A DNA stretch of 64,000 nucleotides, from positions 160,849-224,848 of the forward strand of contig NZ_CDDA01000032.1 in assembly GCF_000819745.1 (NCBI RefSeq). The letters are read 5' to 3'. Origin of the DNA: Aeromonas bestiarum. Its GTDB lineage: Bacteria > Pseudomonadota > Gammaproteobacteria > Enterobacterales > Aeromonadaceae. Positions 27,519 through 35,961 of this stretch are shown one piece after another. The notes under the pieces were generated by a model that was not told the origin of the DNA, did not search any database, and was given only the letters and a program-made list of their open reading frames with translations. A program made the translations under genes and the position numbers. Positions within the stretch are counted from its first letter, which is position 1. Each line of letters begins with the position of its first letter.

Positions 27519-28283
27519 ATGTATCCAGTGATCACAGTTCCAGCCTTTAACGACAACTACATCTGGTTGATCCGACACGAAAATCACTGTCTGGTGGTCG
27601 ACCCTGGCGATGCGGCCCCCGTGCTGGAGCGGCTGGCGGTGCTGGAGCTGCAACTCGACGCCATCCTGCTGACTCACCACCACCAGGATCATGTGGGCGG
27701 CGTCACCGCCCTGCTCACTCACTTCCCTCATGCAAGACTCTATGGCCCCAAACATGATCCCATGCCCGATCACCACGGTCAGTGGCTCGATGACGGGGAT
27801 CAGATCAACTGGCATGGCCTGAGCCTGGATGTCATCCACGTGCCAGGCCATACCCTGGGCCACATCGCCTACCACGGCCATGGCATGCTGTTCTGTGGTG
27901 ATACCCTCTTCTCCGCCGGTTGCGGTCGCCTGTTCGAAGGGACCCCGGCCCAGATGCATGACTCGCTGCAACGGCTCGCCGCCCTGCCCGACGACACCCT
28001 CATCTATTGTGCCCATGAGTACACCCTCTCCAACCTGCGTTTCGCCTACGCGGTCGAGCCCGACAACAGGGCGATCCAGCAGCGGATCGGGCTGATCAGC
28101 AAACTGCGCCAGCAGGGCCTGCCGAGTCTCCCCTCCCGGCTGGGGGATGAGCGTGAGTTCAACGTTTTTCTGCGTTGCGAACAGGATTCCGTGAAATTTT
28201 CTGCTGAGAAACACGCCTTAAAATGCTTGGAAAATCCAGAGGATACCTTCGCCGTGCTACGCAGCTGGAAGGACGTTTTTTGA
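27519..28283 (+). CDS. gloB: Hydroxyacylglutathione hydrolase (glyoxalase II)
   Basis: 254 residues. GloB hydrolyses S-lactoylglutathione to lactate and glutathione, the second step of methylglyoxal removal. The metallo-beta-lactamase zinc motif LTHHHQDHVGG is perfect, followed by VIHVPGHTLGHIAY and FCGDTLFSAGCGRLFEGT with further metal ligands, and CAHEYTLSNLRFA. Length equals the family. The gene starts 71 nt from the divergent yafS and leads into mltD. Confidence 0.96.
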   Translation: MYPVITVPAFNDNYIWLIRHENHCLVVDPGDAAPVLERLAVLELQLDAILLTHHHQDHVGGVTALLTHFPHARLYGPKHDPMPDHHGQWLDDGDQINWHGLSLDVIHVPGHTLGHIAYHGHGMLFCGDTLFSAGCGRLFEGTPAQMHDSLQRLAALPDDTLIYCAHEYTLSNLRFAYAVEPDNRAIQQRIGLISKLRQQGLPSLPSRLGDEREFNVFLRCEQDSVKFSAEKHALKCLENPEDTFAVLRSWKDVF

Positions 28284-28352
28284 ACAAACCTTGATCAGGG
28301 GGCCATTGCCCCTTATGATGCCAGCTGTTTTTCAAGAGATGACCTGAGCGAG

Positions 28353-29900
28353 ATGAAGGTACGAACGGCCTTATTGGCGGCGCTGTTTCTCAGCGGCTGC
28401 CAAAACCTGAGCCATCAGGATGACCGGGCGCTAACGGCAATCGAGCCGATCAAGTCCCCCCAAGTCAACAAAAAAGCGTATAAAAAACATTCTGCGCGCT
28501 TCCTGTTTGGTGACGAACAGATAGACGAACTGGATGACACCGAGAACCTGTGGGTGCGTATCAGCGATGATATGCAGTTTGATCCGCAGGAGAACGACCG
28601 TGTCCGCCAGCAGCGCGATTGGTTACTACGCAATGATAAGCATCTGGCGACCATTGCCAGCCGGGCTGAACCCTACCTGTATCTGATGGTAGAGGAAATC
28701 GAACGGCGTGAGCTGCCAATGGAGCTTATTACCATCCCCATGATCGAGAGCATGTTCGATCCCCACGCCCGCTCCCGCAGCAATGCGGTCGGTCTGTGGC
28801 AATTCGTCCCTGCGACCGGCAAGAACTTCGGCCTGCGCCACGACAACTGGTATGACGGCCGCCGCGATGTATTGGCTTCCACCAATGCCGCGCTGGATTA
28901 TCTGGAGTACCTGAACCGCTTCTTTGATGGTGACTGGCTGCAAACGCTGGCCGCCTACAATGCCGGTGAAGGGCGCGTGCGCAATGCCATAGTCCGCAAT
29001 CAGAAGGCCGGTCGTCCAACCGACTACTGGTCCCTCGATCTGCCCCGTGAGACCCGGATGTATGTGCCCAAGATCCTGGCCATGGCTGATATGATCCGCA
29101 ACGCGGACAAATACAATGTCACCCTGCCGGTACTGGCCAACAAACCGCAGCTGCGGGTGGTCAACACTGGGGGCCAGATCGATTTGAACGTGGCTGCCCA
29201 GCTGGCGGGTCTGCGCCCGGCCCAGTTGAAAGAGGTCAATCCGGCCCTGAGCCGCTGGTCGACCTCGCCTCAGGGCCCCTATCGCCTGCTGGTACCGGTC
29301 GAATATGCAGATACCCTGGAACTGGCCCTGGCCGATCTGCCCCAGAGCGAGCGCATCCGCACCCGCTCCTATCAGGTCACCAGTGGCGATACCCTCTCCC
29401 GCATCGCCCAGAATCACGGGGTGAGCGTGCAACAGCTCAAGCTGGCCAACAATCTGAGTGGCAACAACCTGCGCCGTGGCCAGACCCTGATGATCCCGAC
29501 CGGTGGCAGCAAACAGGTCACCAGTCAGGCAGCCCAGAGCAAGTCGCAGCAGATTGCCAGTCGCAGCGGCAGCAAGATCCAGTACAAGGTGCGTTCCGGT
29601 GACAATCTCTGGAGCATCAGCCAGGCACACGGGGTGACCCATGATCAGCTGGCCAAGTGGAACGGTCTTAACGCCAGGTCGGCCCTGAAACCCGGCATGA
29701 AGCTGGTGGTCTGGCCCAAACAGGGCAAGAGCAGCAACAAGTCCATGGTCTATCAGGTTCGTCGGGGTGACTCCCTCTCCTCCATCGCCGCCCGCTTTCA
29801 GGTCGCCGTGATGGATGTGATGCGCTGGAATCAGCTCGGCAAGAGCGACTACCTCAAGCCGGGTCAGGAGCTGACCCTGTTTGTGAAGAACAACAGCTGA
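28353..29900 (+). CDS. mltD: Membrane-bound lytic murein transglycosylase D, LysM-containing lipoprotein
   Basis: 515 residues. The signal ends in a lipobox (LFLSGC), so it is an outer-membrane lipoprotein. The transglycosylase SLT domain (about 110-260) has the catalytic glutamate in IPMIESMFDPHARSRS and WQFVPATG, and AAYNAGEGRV. Three LysM repeats follow at about 345-390, 415-460 and 465-510, each beginning YxVxxGDxLxxI, to hold peptidoglycan. E. coli MltD has fewer LysM repeats. It follows gloB as in E. coli. Confidence 0.96.
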   Translation: MKVRTALLAALFLSGCQNLSHQDDRALTAIEPIKSPQVNKKAYKKHSARFLFGDEQIDELDDTENLWVRISDDMQFDPQENDRVRQQRDWLLRNDKHLATIASRAEPYLYLMVEEIERRELPMELITIPMIESMFDPHARSRSNAVGLWQFVPATGKNFGLRHDNWYDGRRDVLASTNAALDYLEYLNRFFDGDWLQTLAAYNAGEGRVRNAIVRNQKAGRPTDYWSLDLPRETRMYVPKILAMADMIRNADKYNVTLPVLANKPQLRVVNTGGQIDLNVAAQLAGLRPAQLKEVNPALSRWSTSPQGPYRLLVPVEYADTLELALADLPQSERIRTRSYQVTSGDTLSRIAQNHGVSVQQLKLANNLSGNNLRRGQTLMIPTGGSKQVTSQAAQSKSQQIASRSGSKIQYKVRSGDNLWSISQAHGVTHDQLAKWNGLNARSALKPGMKLVVWPKQGKSSNKSMVYQVRRGDSLSSIAARFQVAVMDVMRWNQLGKSDYLKPGQELTLFVKNNS

Positions 29901-29920
29901 GCCGCCCTCACTTCATAAAA

Positions 29921-29947
29921 AAACACCCCGCCAAGTGCGGGGTGTTT
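29921..29947. terminator. Intrinsic terminator after mltD
   Basis: AAACACCCCGC / GCGGGGTGTTT with a 5-nt loop and flanking A and T runs. It also suits the converging yafD-like gene. Confidence 0.9.
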
Positions 29948-29984
29948 TTTTATCAGCGCAGGCTGTTGGTGCAGCCGAGGGTCA

Positions 29985-30830
29985 TCAGGGAGTGATGGCC
30001 TGGGCCGCGAAGCGCGCCATGATGGGATTGTGATCCGATGCGTCGGTCGCCGGGCTGCTCACTTCCACCAGGTCCAGATTGCGGTAGTAGAGGTGATCCA
30101 GCGGACGGCCAAATGCGGTACGGCGCAGATCCGGCACCGGAATGGCTTCCTGCAGCCCCAACTCACCCACCAGCTTGTTCAGCCAGAATTCGCGCTTGTC
30201 GCTCCAGGTGTTGAAATCCCCCGCCAGAATGACAGGGCCCTGATGGCGATGGATGAGGGCGGTCAGATCATTGAGCTGCTCGCGGAAGGTGGCCATGCCC
30301 AGTTCGAAGTTGACCGCATGCAGGTTCACCACCAGCACACCGTCAGGATCGCCCTGCAAGGGGTACAGGCTGACCAGACCGGACTTGGGAATGCGTAGCA
30401 GAGGCTCGGGCGAACGAACACCGCAGACGAAGGCCTGTGGCGTTTTGGCGACCGTCATGACGCCAAACGAGACGCCACCCTGGGTGAACGCCTGTAACTG
30501 TTGCCACTGGAACTCACCGGCCTTGAGCCACGCCAGCATGTCCGGGCGGGTCGCCGACTCCTGCAGCAGCACCAGATCCTGGGATTTTGCATACTCGTCC
30601 AGCCCCTCGCGCCAGTTTTTACGCTGACCCTTGTAGAGGTTCCAGACGGTGATGCCAAACTCGCGGGGCAAGGCGGTGGACGCCAGCGCCACCAGCGGCG
30701 GCTTCTGGCAATTGACGCCGGGAATGATGCCCTGCGCCGTCACCAGATGATCCTGATCCGGCACCTCGAAACAGCCGACCAACCCCAACGTCAGCAGCGA
30801 CGTTCCCAGAATGCGATAACTATTTTTCAT
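29985..30830 (-). CDS. Endonuclease/exonuclease/phosphatase-family lipoprotein, YafD-like
   Basis: 281 residues. The N-terminus (MKNSYRILGTSLLTLGLVGC) is a lipoprotein signal with lipobox LVGC. The EEP-fold residues are present: LVLLQES (metal-binding Glu), PVILAGDFNTWSD, and ASDHNPIMARF. The substrate could be nucleic acid or a phospholipid; the family does not say. E. coli yafD lies near mltD-gloB-yafS and encodes the same fold, so orthology is likely, but the predicted lipid anchor should be checked. Confidence 0.85.
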   Translation of the reverse strand: MKNSYRILGTSLLTLGLVGCFEVPDQDHLVTAQGIIPGVNCQKPPLVALASTALPREFGITVWNLYKGQRKNWREGLDEYAKSQDLVLLQESATRPDMLAWLKAGEFQWQQLQAFTQGGVSFGVMTVAKTPQAFVCGVRSPEPLLRIPKSGLVSLYPLQGDPDGVLVVNLHAVNFELGMATFREQLNDLTALIHRHQGPVILAGDFNTWSDKREFWLNKLVGELGLQEAIPVPDLRRTAFGRPLDHLYYRNLDLVEVSSPATDASDHNPIMARFAAQAITP

Positions 30831-30941
30831 TGGCTAACAACCACCTGCCTCTGCATTGTGTCATGACCATCACAAATGTCATCGCAGCCGACTAGGCTCA
30901 TGATTCGTGTCCGGCCCGGCGCATCCAGAAGGAATTCAACG

Positions 30942-31166
30942 ATGGCGAGACAGCACCAGTACCGCGTGACATTTTATGATCAACAAGGAAATTGTCATCA
31001 AGTGGAGCTTTCCACCGTCTATCAGATCAGACGGGATCCCCAGTGCGATCTCTGCCTGTTCGACACTGAGCAGTGTGTCGGCTCGGAAGAGATGCTGGAA
31101 CGCATGATACGGCAAAAAACCGGCTTTGAGCAGGAAATATCCATCATCAACGCCCGGCTGATCTGA
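30942..31166 (+). CDS. Small hypothetical protein
   Basis: 74 residues from the ATG at 30942, which has AAGGA 8 nt upstream. A longer frame to 30876 has no such site. The protein is soluble, with alternating beta-like segments (YRVTFYDQQGN, VELSTVYQIRRD), a DPQCDLCLFD segment with two close cysteines, and a helical C-terminus. I do not recognise a family. It lies alone between divergent yafD and convergent yciA. Confidence 0.65.
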   Translation: MARQHQYRVTFYDQQGNCHQVELSTVYQIRRDPQCDLCLFDTEQCVGSEEMLERMIRQKTGFEQEISIINARLI

Positions 31167-31172
31167 GCCGGA

Positions 31173-31568
31173 TCAGACTGGAACCGGGCGGGATTTGCCC
31201 TGATCGTCGATGGCGACGTAGGTGAAAATCCCCTCGGTCACGCAGTAACGCTGGGCTTCGTTTGCACGCAGCACCGGCTTGACCCAGACCTCCAGTTTAA
31301 GGCGCATGGAGCTGCGGCCAATCTTCAGGCAACGCCCGTAGCAGCACACCACATCGCCTACCTTGACCGGGCTGTGAAAGGTCATGCCCTCGACGGAAAC
31401 GGTACAAATACGTCCTTTTGCCAGCTCCTTGGCCATGATGCCCCCACCTATATCCATCTGGGACATGATCCAGCCCCCGAAGATGTCGCCATTGGGGTTG
31501 GTATCGGCTGGCATTGCCAGGGTTCTCAGCAACAGCTCCCCATCGGGGTGACGTCTTGTATCTACCAT
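31173..31568 (-). CDS. yciA: Acyl-CoA thioesterase YciA
   Basis: 131 residues, the YciA length. It is a hot-dog thioesterase that hydrolyses many acyl-CoAs. LRTLAMPADTNPNGDIFGGW holds the catalytic Asp and the helix start; MSQMDIGGGIMAKELA, VEGMTFHSPVKVGDVVCCYG and LEVWVKP also match E. coli YciA closely. The start is set at 31568; a longer frame to 31628 is not supported by homology. It converges on the small hypothetical gene. Confidence 0.94.
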   Translation of the reverse strand: MVDTRRHPDGELLLRTLAMPADTNPNGDIFGGWIMSQMDIGGGIMAKELAKGRICTVSVEGMTFHSPVKVGDVVCCYGRCLKIGRSSMRLKLEVWVKPVLRANEAQRYCVTEGIFTYVAIDDQGKSRPVPV

Positions 31569-31709
31569 CATTACCACTCTCTCTATCATGGATGGCGGCA
31601 TGATAGGGGGCGAGCCCCGCCTTGGCAAACCTCAATTGCCAGCCGTGCCAAGCCATTGGAGCCGCCTGTGCCCCACCGCCATGCCACCCCATAGAACCGG
31701 GCGGTATGC

Positions 31710-32522
31710 TCAGCTGCCCTGTGCGGCCAGCTCGGCAAACCAGTGGGCCGGATCGGGCCAGCGATAGGCAAAACCGAGTTGCTCACAGATCCACTGACCC
31801 TCGACCGGGGCAAAGATCCCGGCAGGCTCGATGAAGACGGGTACCGGCAAGCCGAGCTGGCGGGCCGCAAAGGGATAAAACTGCTCGCGGCGCGGATGGA
31901 CCGGCGCACTCAGGTTGTAGGCATCGCCATCCTTGCCTTGTGCCAGCATCAGCTGGCAGGCGGCCACCACATCATCCAGATGCACCAGGTTCACCGCCTG
32001 GCCACCACCCTCCAGGGTCTTGCCCGCCAGGAAACGCCCTGGATGGCGTTCCGGACCGTACAGGCCGGCGGGACGCAGCACCATGGCACACTCAAAACCT
32101 GCGGCCAGCACCGCCTGCTCGGCGGCCAGCATCCGCATCCCGCGAGCGTGGGCAGGAGCCGGCTGTTCATCCTCCCCCTGCCCTGGCGCCCATACCGAGG
32201 TGGCGCTCACGAACAATACCCGCTGCACACCCGCAGCCTTTGCCAGCTGGCACAGGCGGGCGATGGCCGCCGGGTAATCCTCCGTCTTGCTCGGCGGCAC
32301 GCAGATCACCAGCTCGCGGCAGTGCAACGGCAAGGCGTCCAGCTGGGCCGACAGTTGCAGCGGCCAGGCCGCTACCCCTTCGGCCGTCAGGCGCGCGGCC
32401 TTCTCGGCCGAGCTGACCGTCACCACCACGGCCTTGCCTTGCACCTGCAATGCCCTCGCCAGCGGCAGCCCCAGCCAACCCGCCCCCACTATCCCCGTCT
32501 GCTGTTTACATTCTGTTGTCAT
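31710..32522 (-). CDS. NAD(P)-binding SDR/epimerase-like protein, YeeZ-like
   Basis: 270 residues. A Rossmann motif opens the chain (GIVGAGWLGLPLARAL). RVLFVSATSVWAPGQGEDEQ and GPERHPGRFLAGKTLEGG follow, with VNLVHLDDVVAACQLML, a pattern close to E. coli YeeZ, an atypical extended SDR of unknown substrate. The usual YxxxK pair is not obvious. The start at 32522 has AGGAT 8 nt upstream. A terminator-like hairpin lies right before its ribosome site. Confidence 0.82.
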   Translation of the reverse strand: MTTECKQQTGIVGAGWLGLPLARALQVQGKAVVVTVSSAEKAARLTAEGVAAWPLQLSAQLDALPLHCRELVICVPPSKTEDYPAAIARLCQLAKAAGVQRVLFVSATSVWAPGQGEDEQPAPAHARGMRMLAAEQAVLAAGFECAMVLRPAGLYGPERHPGRFLAGKTLEGGGQAVNLVHLDDVVAACQLMLAQGKDGDAYNLSAPVHPRREQFYPFAARQLGLPVPVFIEPAGIFAPVEGQWICEQLGFAYRWPDPAHWFAELAAQGS

Positions 32523-32538
32523 TGGCAAAAATCCTGGC

Positions 32539-32567
32539 AAAAAAAAACGGCCATCCATGATGACCGT
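32539..32567 (-). terminator. Terminator or attenuator just before the yeeZ-like gene
   Basis: On the minus strand ACGGTC-(9)-GGCCGT is followed by eight T, ending 17 nt before the yeeZ-like ATG. Since the gene is downstream in the same direction, this either ends a small upstream transcript or attenuates the gene. Confidence 0.65.
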
Positions 32568-32660
32568 CGAAAGTAACGAAGGAAATAGCTGGATTGACCA
32601 GTTACCTCCCACAGCGGGAAAATCGGGAGCGCAGGCTCCTAATTCGTGGGGCCTATGCTA
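32547..32660 (-). ncRNA. Candidate small RNA or structured leader
   Basis: The minus-strand stretch before the terminator is rich in pairings: GGAGC-CTGC-GCTCC, TCCC-(5)-GGGA with GGGAGG, and CTGG/CCAG around AACTGGTCAATCCAGC. It carries no ORF that I can support. The 5' end is not fixed. It could be a small RNA ended by the terminator at 32539-32567, or the leader of the yeeZ-like mRNA. Confidence 0.35.
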
Positions 32661-32712
32661 GTGGCAGGCAGGCCAAAAAGCTTTGAAGCGGATCACAGTT
32701 GAAAAGGATTTC

Positions 32713-32726
32713 TGAAAACGCTTTCA
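32713..32726. promoter_or_regulatory. GalR/LacI-family operator
   Basis: TGAAAACGCTTTCA fits the GalR/LacI-type consensus TGnAAnCGnTTnCA at every fixed position. It lies 57 bp beyond the end of the galR-like gene and upstream of the candidate leader RNA and the yeeZ-like gene. Confidence 0.65.
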
Positions 32727-32749
32727 ATTTTTTGGCTGCGCATCGACGA

Positions 32750-32776
32750 AGAATTGGCCCATTCAGGGCCAATTCT
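32750..32776 (-). terminator. Hairpin after the galR-like gene
   Basis: An 11-bp perfect stem (AGAATTGGCCC / GGGCCAATTCT, 5-nt loop) just after the stop. It has no U-run, so it may protect the 3' end rather than terminate. Confidence 0.45.
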
Positions 32777-32782
32777 GTCTCG

Positions 32783-33781
32783 TCAGGCGACGGATTCCCG
32801 TCTGACCAGCTCGGCTTCGAACTTGAGCGCCAGCCCGTCGACCGGCTTGTGATCCAGCAGGCGCAAGGCCAGCTCGGCCGCCCGCCCCCCCATCTCCTCG
32901 ATGGGATAGCGCACAGTGGTGAGCTTGGGGTAGATGTAGCGGGCATAGGGTATGTCATCGAAACCCACCACAGAGATCTGCTGCGGTATCTTGTAGCCGC
33001 GCTCCAGCAGGCAGGAGATGGCCCCCGCCACCATGGCATCGTTGAAACCGAGCACGGCGGTAAATTCGACGCCCCGCTCCAGCAGCTCACCCATGGCCAC
33101 ATAACCGCCATTCTCATCGGCGAAGGCACGACCAATCAAGGCTGGATCCAGCTCGATACCCGCCCGTTGCAAGGCGTGACGGTAACCCGCCATCCGCTGC
33201 TGACCGTCGACGAACTCTTCATCATCCGAGGTCACGAAGGCGATCTTGCGGTGACCCGCATCCAGCAGATGCTGGCAGGCGGTGGTGATGCCGGCCTGGT
33301 TGTCCAGCCAGACACAACGATCCTCGGCGCCCGGCACCTGGCGGTTGATGAAGACGATGGGGGTATTGCCGGCCACCAGCTCGCTCAGCTCCTCGTCGGG
33401 CAGCGCCTTGCTGTGCAGGATCAGCGCATCGCACTGACGCTGCAGCAGCGCCTGGATGGCGTGACGCTCGCGCACCGCATCGTGGTTGCCGGACATGACG
33501 ATGGTGAACTTGTCCGCCTTGTCGACCATGGTCTCGATGCCCCGCATCATCTGGGCAAAGAAGGGGCCGCCACACAGGTCCCCCACCAGCACGCCGATGC
33601 AGTTGGAGCGCTTGCTGACCAGTGCCTGGGCAAAACTGTTGGGACGAAAATTCAGTTCCTTCATGGCCGCCAATACGGCCTCACGCTTTTCTGGTGCCAC
33701 CTGCGCCGTGTTGTTGATCACCCGCGACACAGTTGAAATGGACACATTAGCCAACCGAGAAACGTCTTTAATCGTTGCCAC
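32783..33781 (-). CDS. LacI/GalR-family transcriptional repressor
   Basis: 332 residues from a GTG start at 33781 (M-ATIKDVSRLANVS), which has AAAGGA 7 nt upstream; a TTG two codons earlier is too close to that site. The N-terminal helix-turn-helix and hinge (STVSRVINNTAQVAPEKREAVLAAMKELNFRPN) are split normally: STVSRVINNTAQV then LNFRPNSFAQALV. The periplasmic-binding-like domain resembles GalR/GalS (ALILHSKALPDEEL, FINRQVPGAEDRCVWLDN, VVGFDDIPYARY). Galactose or a galactoside is a plausible inducer, but no sugar genes are adjacent, so the regulon is unknown. Confidence 0.9.
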   Translation of the reverse strand: MATIKDVSRLANVSISTVSRVINNTAQVAPEKREAVLAAMKELNFRPNSFAQALVSKRSNCIGVLVGDLCGGPFFAQMMRGIETMVDKADKFTIVMSGNHDAVRERHAIQALLQRQCDALILHSKALPDEELSELVAGNTPIVFINRQVPGAEDRCVWLDNQAGITTACQHLLDAGHRKIAFVTSDDEEFVDGQQRMAGYRHALQRAGIELDPALIGRAFADENGGYVAMGELLERGVEFTAVLGFNDAMVAGAISCLLERGYKIPQQISVVGFDDIPYARYIYPKLTTVRYPIEEMGGRAAELALRLLDHKPVDGLALKFEAELVRRESVA

Positions 33782-33834
33782 TATCAATTCCTTTGTTGGG
33801 GAAGCCTGTCTGTGTTGATCGAGCGATTATATCG

Positions 33835-33877
33835 AACCTGTCAGACCAAGACGTGGCGCCCGATCACCTGACAGGTT
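33835..33877. repeat. Inverted repeat upstream of the galR-like gene
   Basis: AACCTGTCAG (33835-33844) and CTGACAGGTT (33868-33877) are perfect 10-bp arms about 55 bp before the galR-like start. They do not fit the TGnAAnCGnTTnCA pattern, so a different regulator or an RNA structure is implied. Beyond it, slt ends with a GC-rich hairpin at 33936-33957. Confidence 0.6.
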
Positions 33878-33960
33878 TCCTTTTGTAACAAAACCTTATG
33901 GGATAATAACCATTTTGGGGAAGGAAAGGGAATCTGGCAGCCGCCGGGGCGGCTGCCGTC

Positions 33961-35877
33961 TCAATAAGCGTGACTCAGCTCGCGATCGGACATGAAACGC
34001 AGCGGCTGCTGCAGCTTGTGCTGATAGATGAGATCGAACGACAACACGTTCTGCACATAGTTGCGCGTCTCCTTGTAGGGGATGCTCTCGACCCAGACAT
34101 CCATCGGCTTGTCCGCACTCTGGTCGCGCCAGCGTTTGACCCGGCCAGGCCCGGCGTTGTAGGCCGCCGCCGCCAGGATACGATTGCCGTCATACACATC
34201 CAGCAGCCGCTTGAGATAGGCGCTGCCGAGGCGGATGTTCATGGCGGGATCGAACAGCTGCTGCTCGTTGCGATAGGGCACCCCCAGCTTGCTGGCGGTC
34301 TCCCTGGCGGTGGCCGGCATCAGTTGCATCAAACCACGCGCCCCAACCGGCGATTGCGCCAGCGGATAGAGGGCGCTCTCCTGGCGGGAGATGGCGTAGA
34401 GCAGGCTGGTGTTCATGGTCCGCTCCTGCGCCATCTGGGAGAAGGTGCGCTTGAGCGGCAACGGGAAGCGCAGGTCGAGCGCATCCCAGGCCTCGGCCCG
34501 GATGCTGGCCAGGATCGCCAGCTCATGCCAGCCCTGATTGAGGGCTATGTGGCCAAACTCGATGCGCTGGGCCACGGGGTTGCGATCCATGTTGTGGATC
34601 CATTCAGAACGCGCCGCCGTGATCTCGTTCATGTCGAGCAGTTCACGCACCCGCAGCAGGAAGGGCCAACGGGCGCTGGCGGTGCGCCAGTCCGGCACCC
34701 GCTTCACCGCGCTCTGGTTCTTCATCCGATAAGGCACGCCGCTGCGCTGCGCCGCCATGAAGCCGTAGAAGCCGCGCAAGTTGGCGGTTTCCAGATAGAG
34801 ATCCCGCGCCGGTTTTTTCTGACCCTGCACCTCCAGCGAGCGGGCCAGCCAGTAACGCCAGCGATCCTCCTTCTGCAGGGCGATGGGCATGCGCTTGACC
34901 CAGCCGGAGAGCCCGCGCCAGTCCTGCTCCCAGATGGCGAGCCGGGCCCGCAGCTCCAGCAGATCCGGATCGACCAGCCGCACGACTGTGGCATCCACCC
35001 AGCCGCGCTGGGCAGTGGCACGATCCAGCAGCAGACGGCGAGCCACGGCTCGCTCCACCGGTTTGAGCTCTGTGGGGGTCAGCCCGAAGCGCGTACGCAT
35101 CGCGGGCAATTGGCCCAGCACGGATTCGGGTTGCTGATTGGCATAACGGGCCAGGCCCAGCAGCAACAGCCGCTTTGAGGGAGCGGCGGTGGAAAAATAG
35201 GCCGGGTTCATCGCCTTGGCGGGCTGCTCGAACAAGGCGACCATCTGATCGCCATAAGGCTGCATGCCGCTGCCAAGCTGGGCGCCGAGATGGCGGATAA
35301 GATTCGGGTTCTCAGCTTCAAACGCCAAGGTCATGCGGGTCCAGATCTTCTCCTGGGTGCGCAAACCGGCCTGCTGCCAGAGCTGGAACAAGGGGGTGCA
35401 GGCATCGGGACGAGACTGGCCGCTGAGCCAGAGCTTGCCCGCCTCCTGCAAGGCCTGCGTCTGCTGCCCCGTGTAGTAGCGCGCCTGATAGTGCATGCAG
35501 AGCAGATCGGTGGAACTCGGCTTGGCCGGGTAGAAGCGCAGGAACTGGGACCACTGCTGGCTCTGGGCCAGATAGGTGAGGTAGCTGCGCTCCAGCCGGT
35601 TGGATTGCGGCGTGTCGCCGTGCTGTCGGATGAACCGGGTCACGTCGTCATACTCTGCCGCCCCGGGCCGGAAGGCCAGCTGGTAGTAATCCAGATAAGG
35701 CAGCAGCGGATAATGGGTCAAACGGGCACGAATTTGCTGGAAACGGGCCTGATCGTCGGCACGAACCGCATCATAGGCCTGTCGATAGAGAGACTGCTCC
35801 GTGGTTTGCGCCGCGACTTGCGCCAGCAGCCCTGGCACGCACAGCGCCGATAAAATGATTCCCTGCACGGCTTTCAC
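33961..35877 (-). CDS. slt: Soluble lytic murein transglycosylase Slt
   Basis: 638 residues, near the 645 of E. coli Slt70. It is a periplasmic enzyme that cleaves peptidoglycan glycan strands with formation of 1,6-anhydromuramic acid. The start is GTG at 35877, 9 nt after GGGAG, giving a signal peptide (VKAVQGIILSALCVPGLLAQ). A long helical U-domain with many short repeats follows. The C-terminal catalytic domain has the catalytic Glu in SLLYAISRQESALYP, then ARGLMQLMPATARETA and ILAAAAYNAGPGRV. Confidence 0.95.
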   Translation of the reverse strand: MKAVQGIILSALCVPGLLAQVAAQTTEQSLYRQAYDAVRADDQARFQQIRARLTHYPLLPYLDYYQLAFRPGAAEYDDVTRFIRQHGDTPQSNRLERSYLTYLAQSQQWSQFLRFYPAKPSSTDLLCMHYQARYYTGQQTQALQEAGKLWLSGQSRPDACTPLFQLWQQAGLRTQEKIWTRMTLAFEAENPNLIRHLGAQLGSGMQPYGDQMVALFEQPAKAMNPAYFSTAAPSKRLLLLGLARYANQQPESVLGQLPAMRTRFGLTPTELKPVERAVARRLLLDRATAQRGWVDATVVRLVDPDLLELRARLAIWEQDWRGLSGWVKRMPIALQKEDRWRYWLARSLEVQGQKKPARDLYLETANLRGFYGFMAAQRSGVPYRMKNQSAVKRVPDWRTASARWPFLLRVRELLDMNEITAARSEWIHNMDRNPVAQRIEFGHIALNQGWHELAILASIRAEAWDALDLRFPLPLKRTFSQMAQERTMNTSLLYAISRQESALYPLAQSPVGARGLMQLMPATARETASKLGVPYRNEQQLFDPAMNIRLGSAYLKRLLDVYDGNRILAAAAYNAGPGRVKRWRDQSADKPMDVWVESIPYKETRNYVQNVLSFDLIYQHKLQQPLRFMSDRELSHAY

Positions 35878-35961
35878 GAAAGACTTCTCCCTTGAGAGGC
35901 AATGCCACCGCCCGCTGGCGGTGGTCTTGTATCCCCTCATTCTACCCGTTAACGCCCAGGG

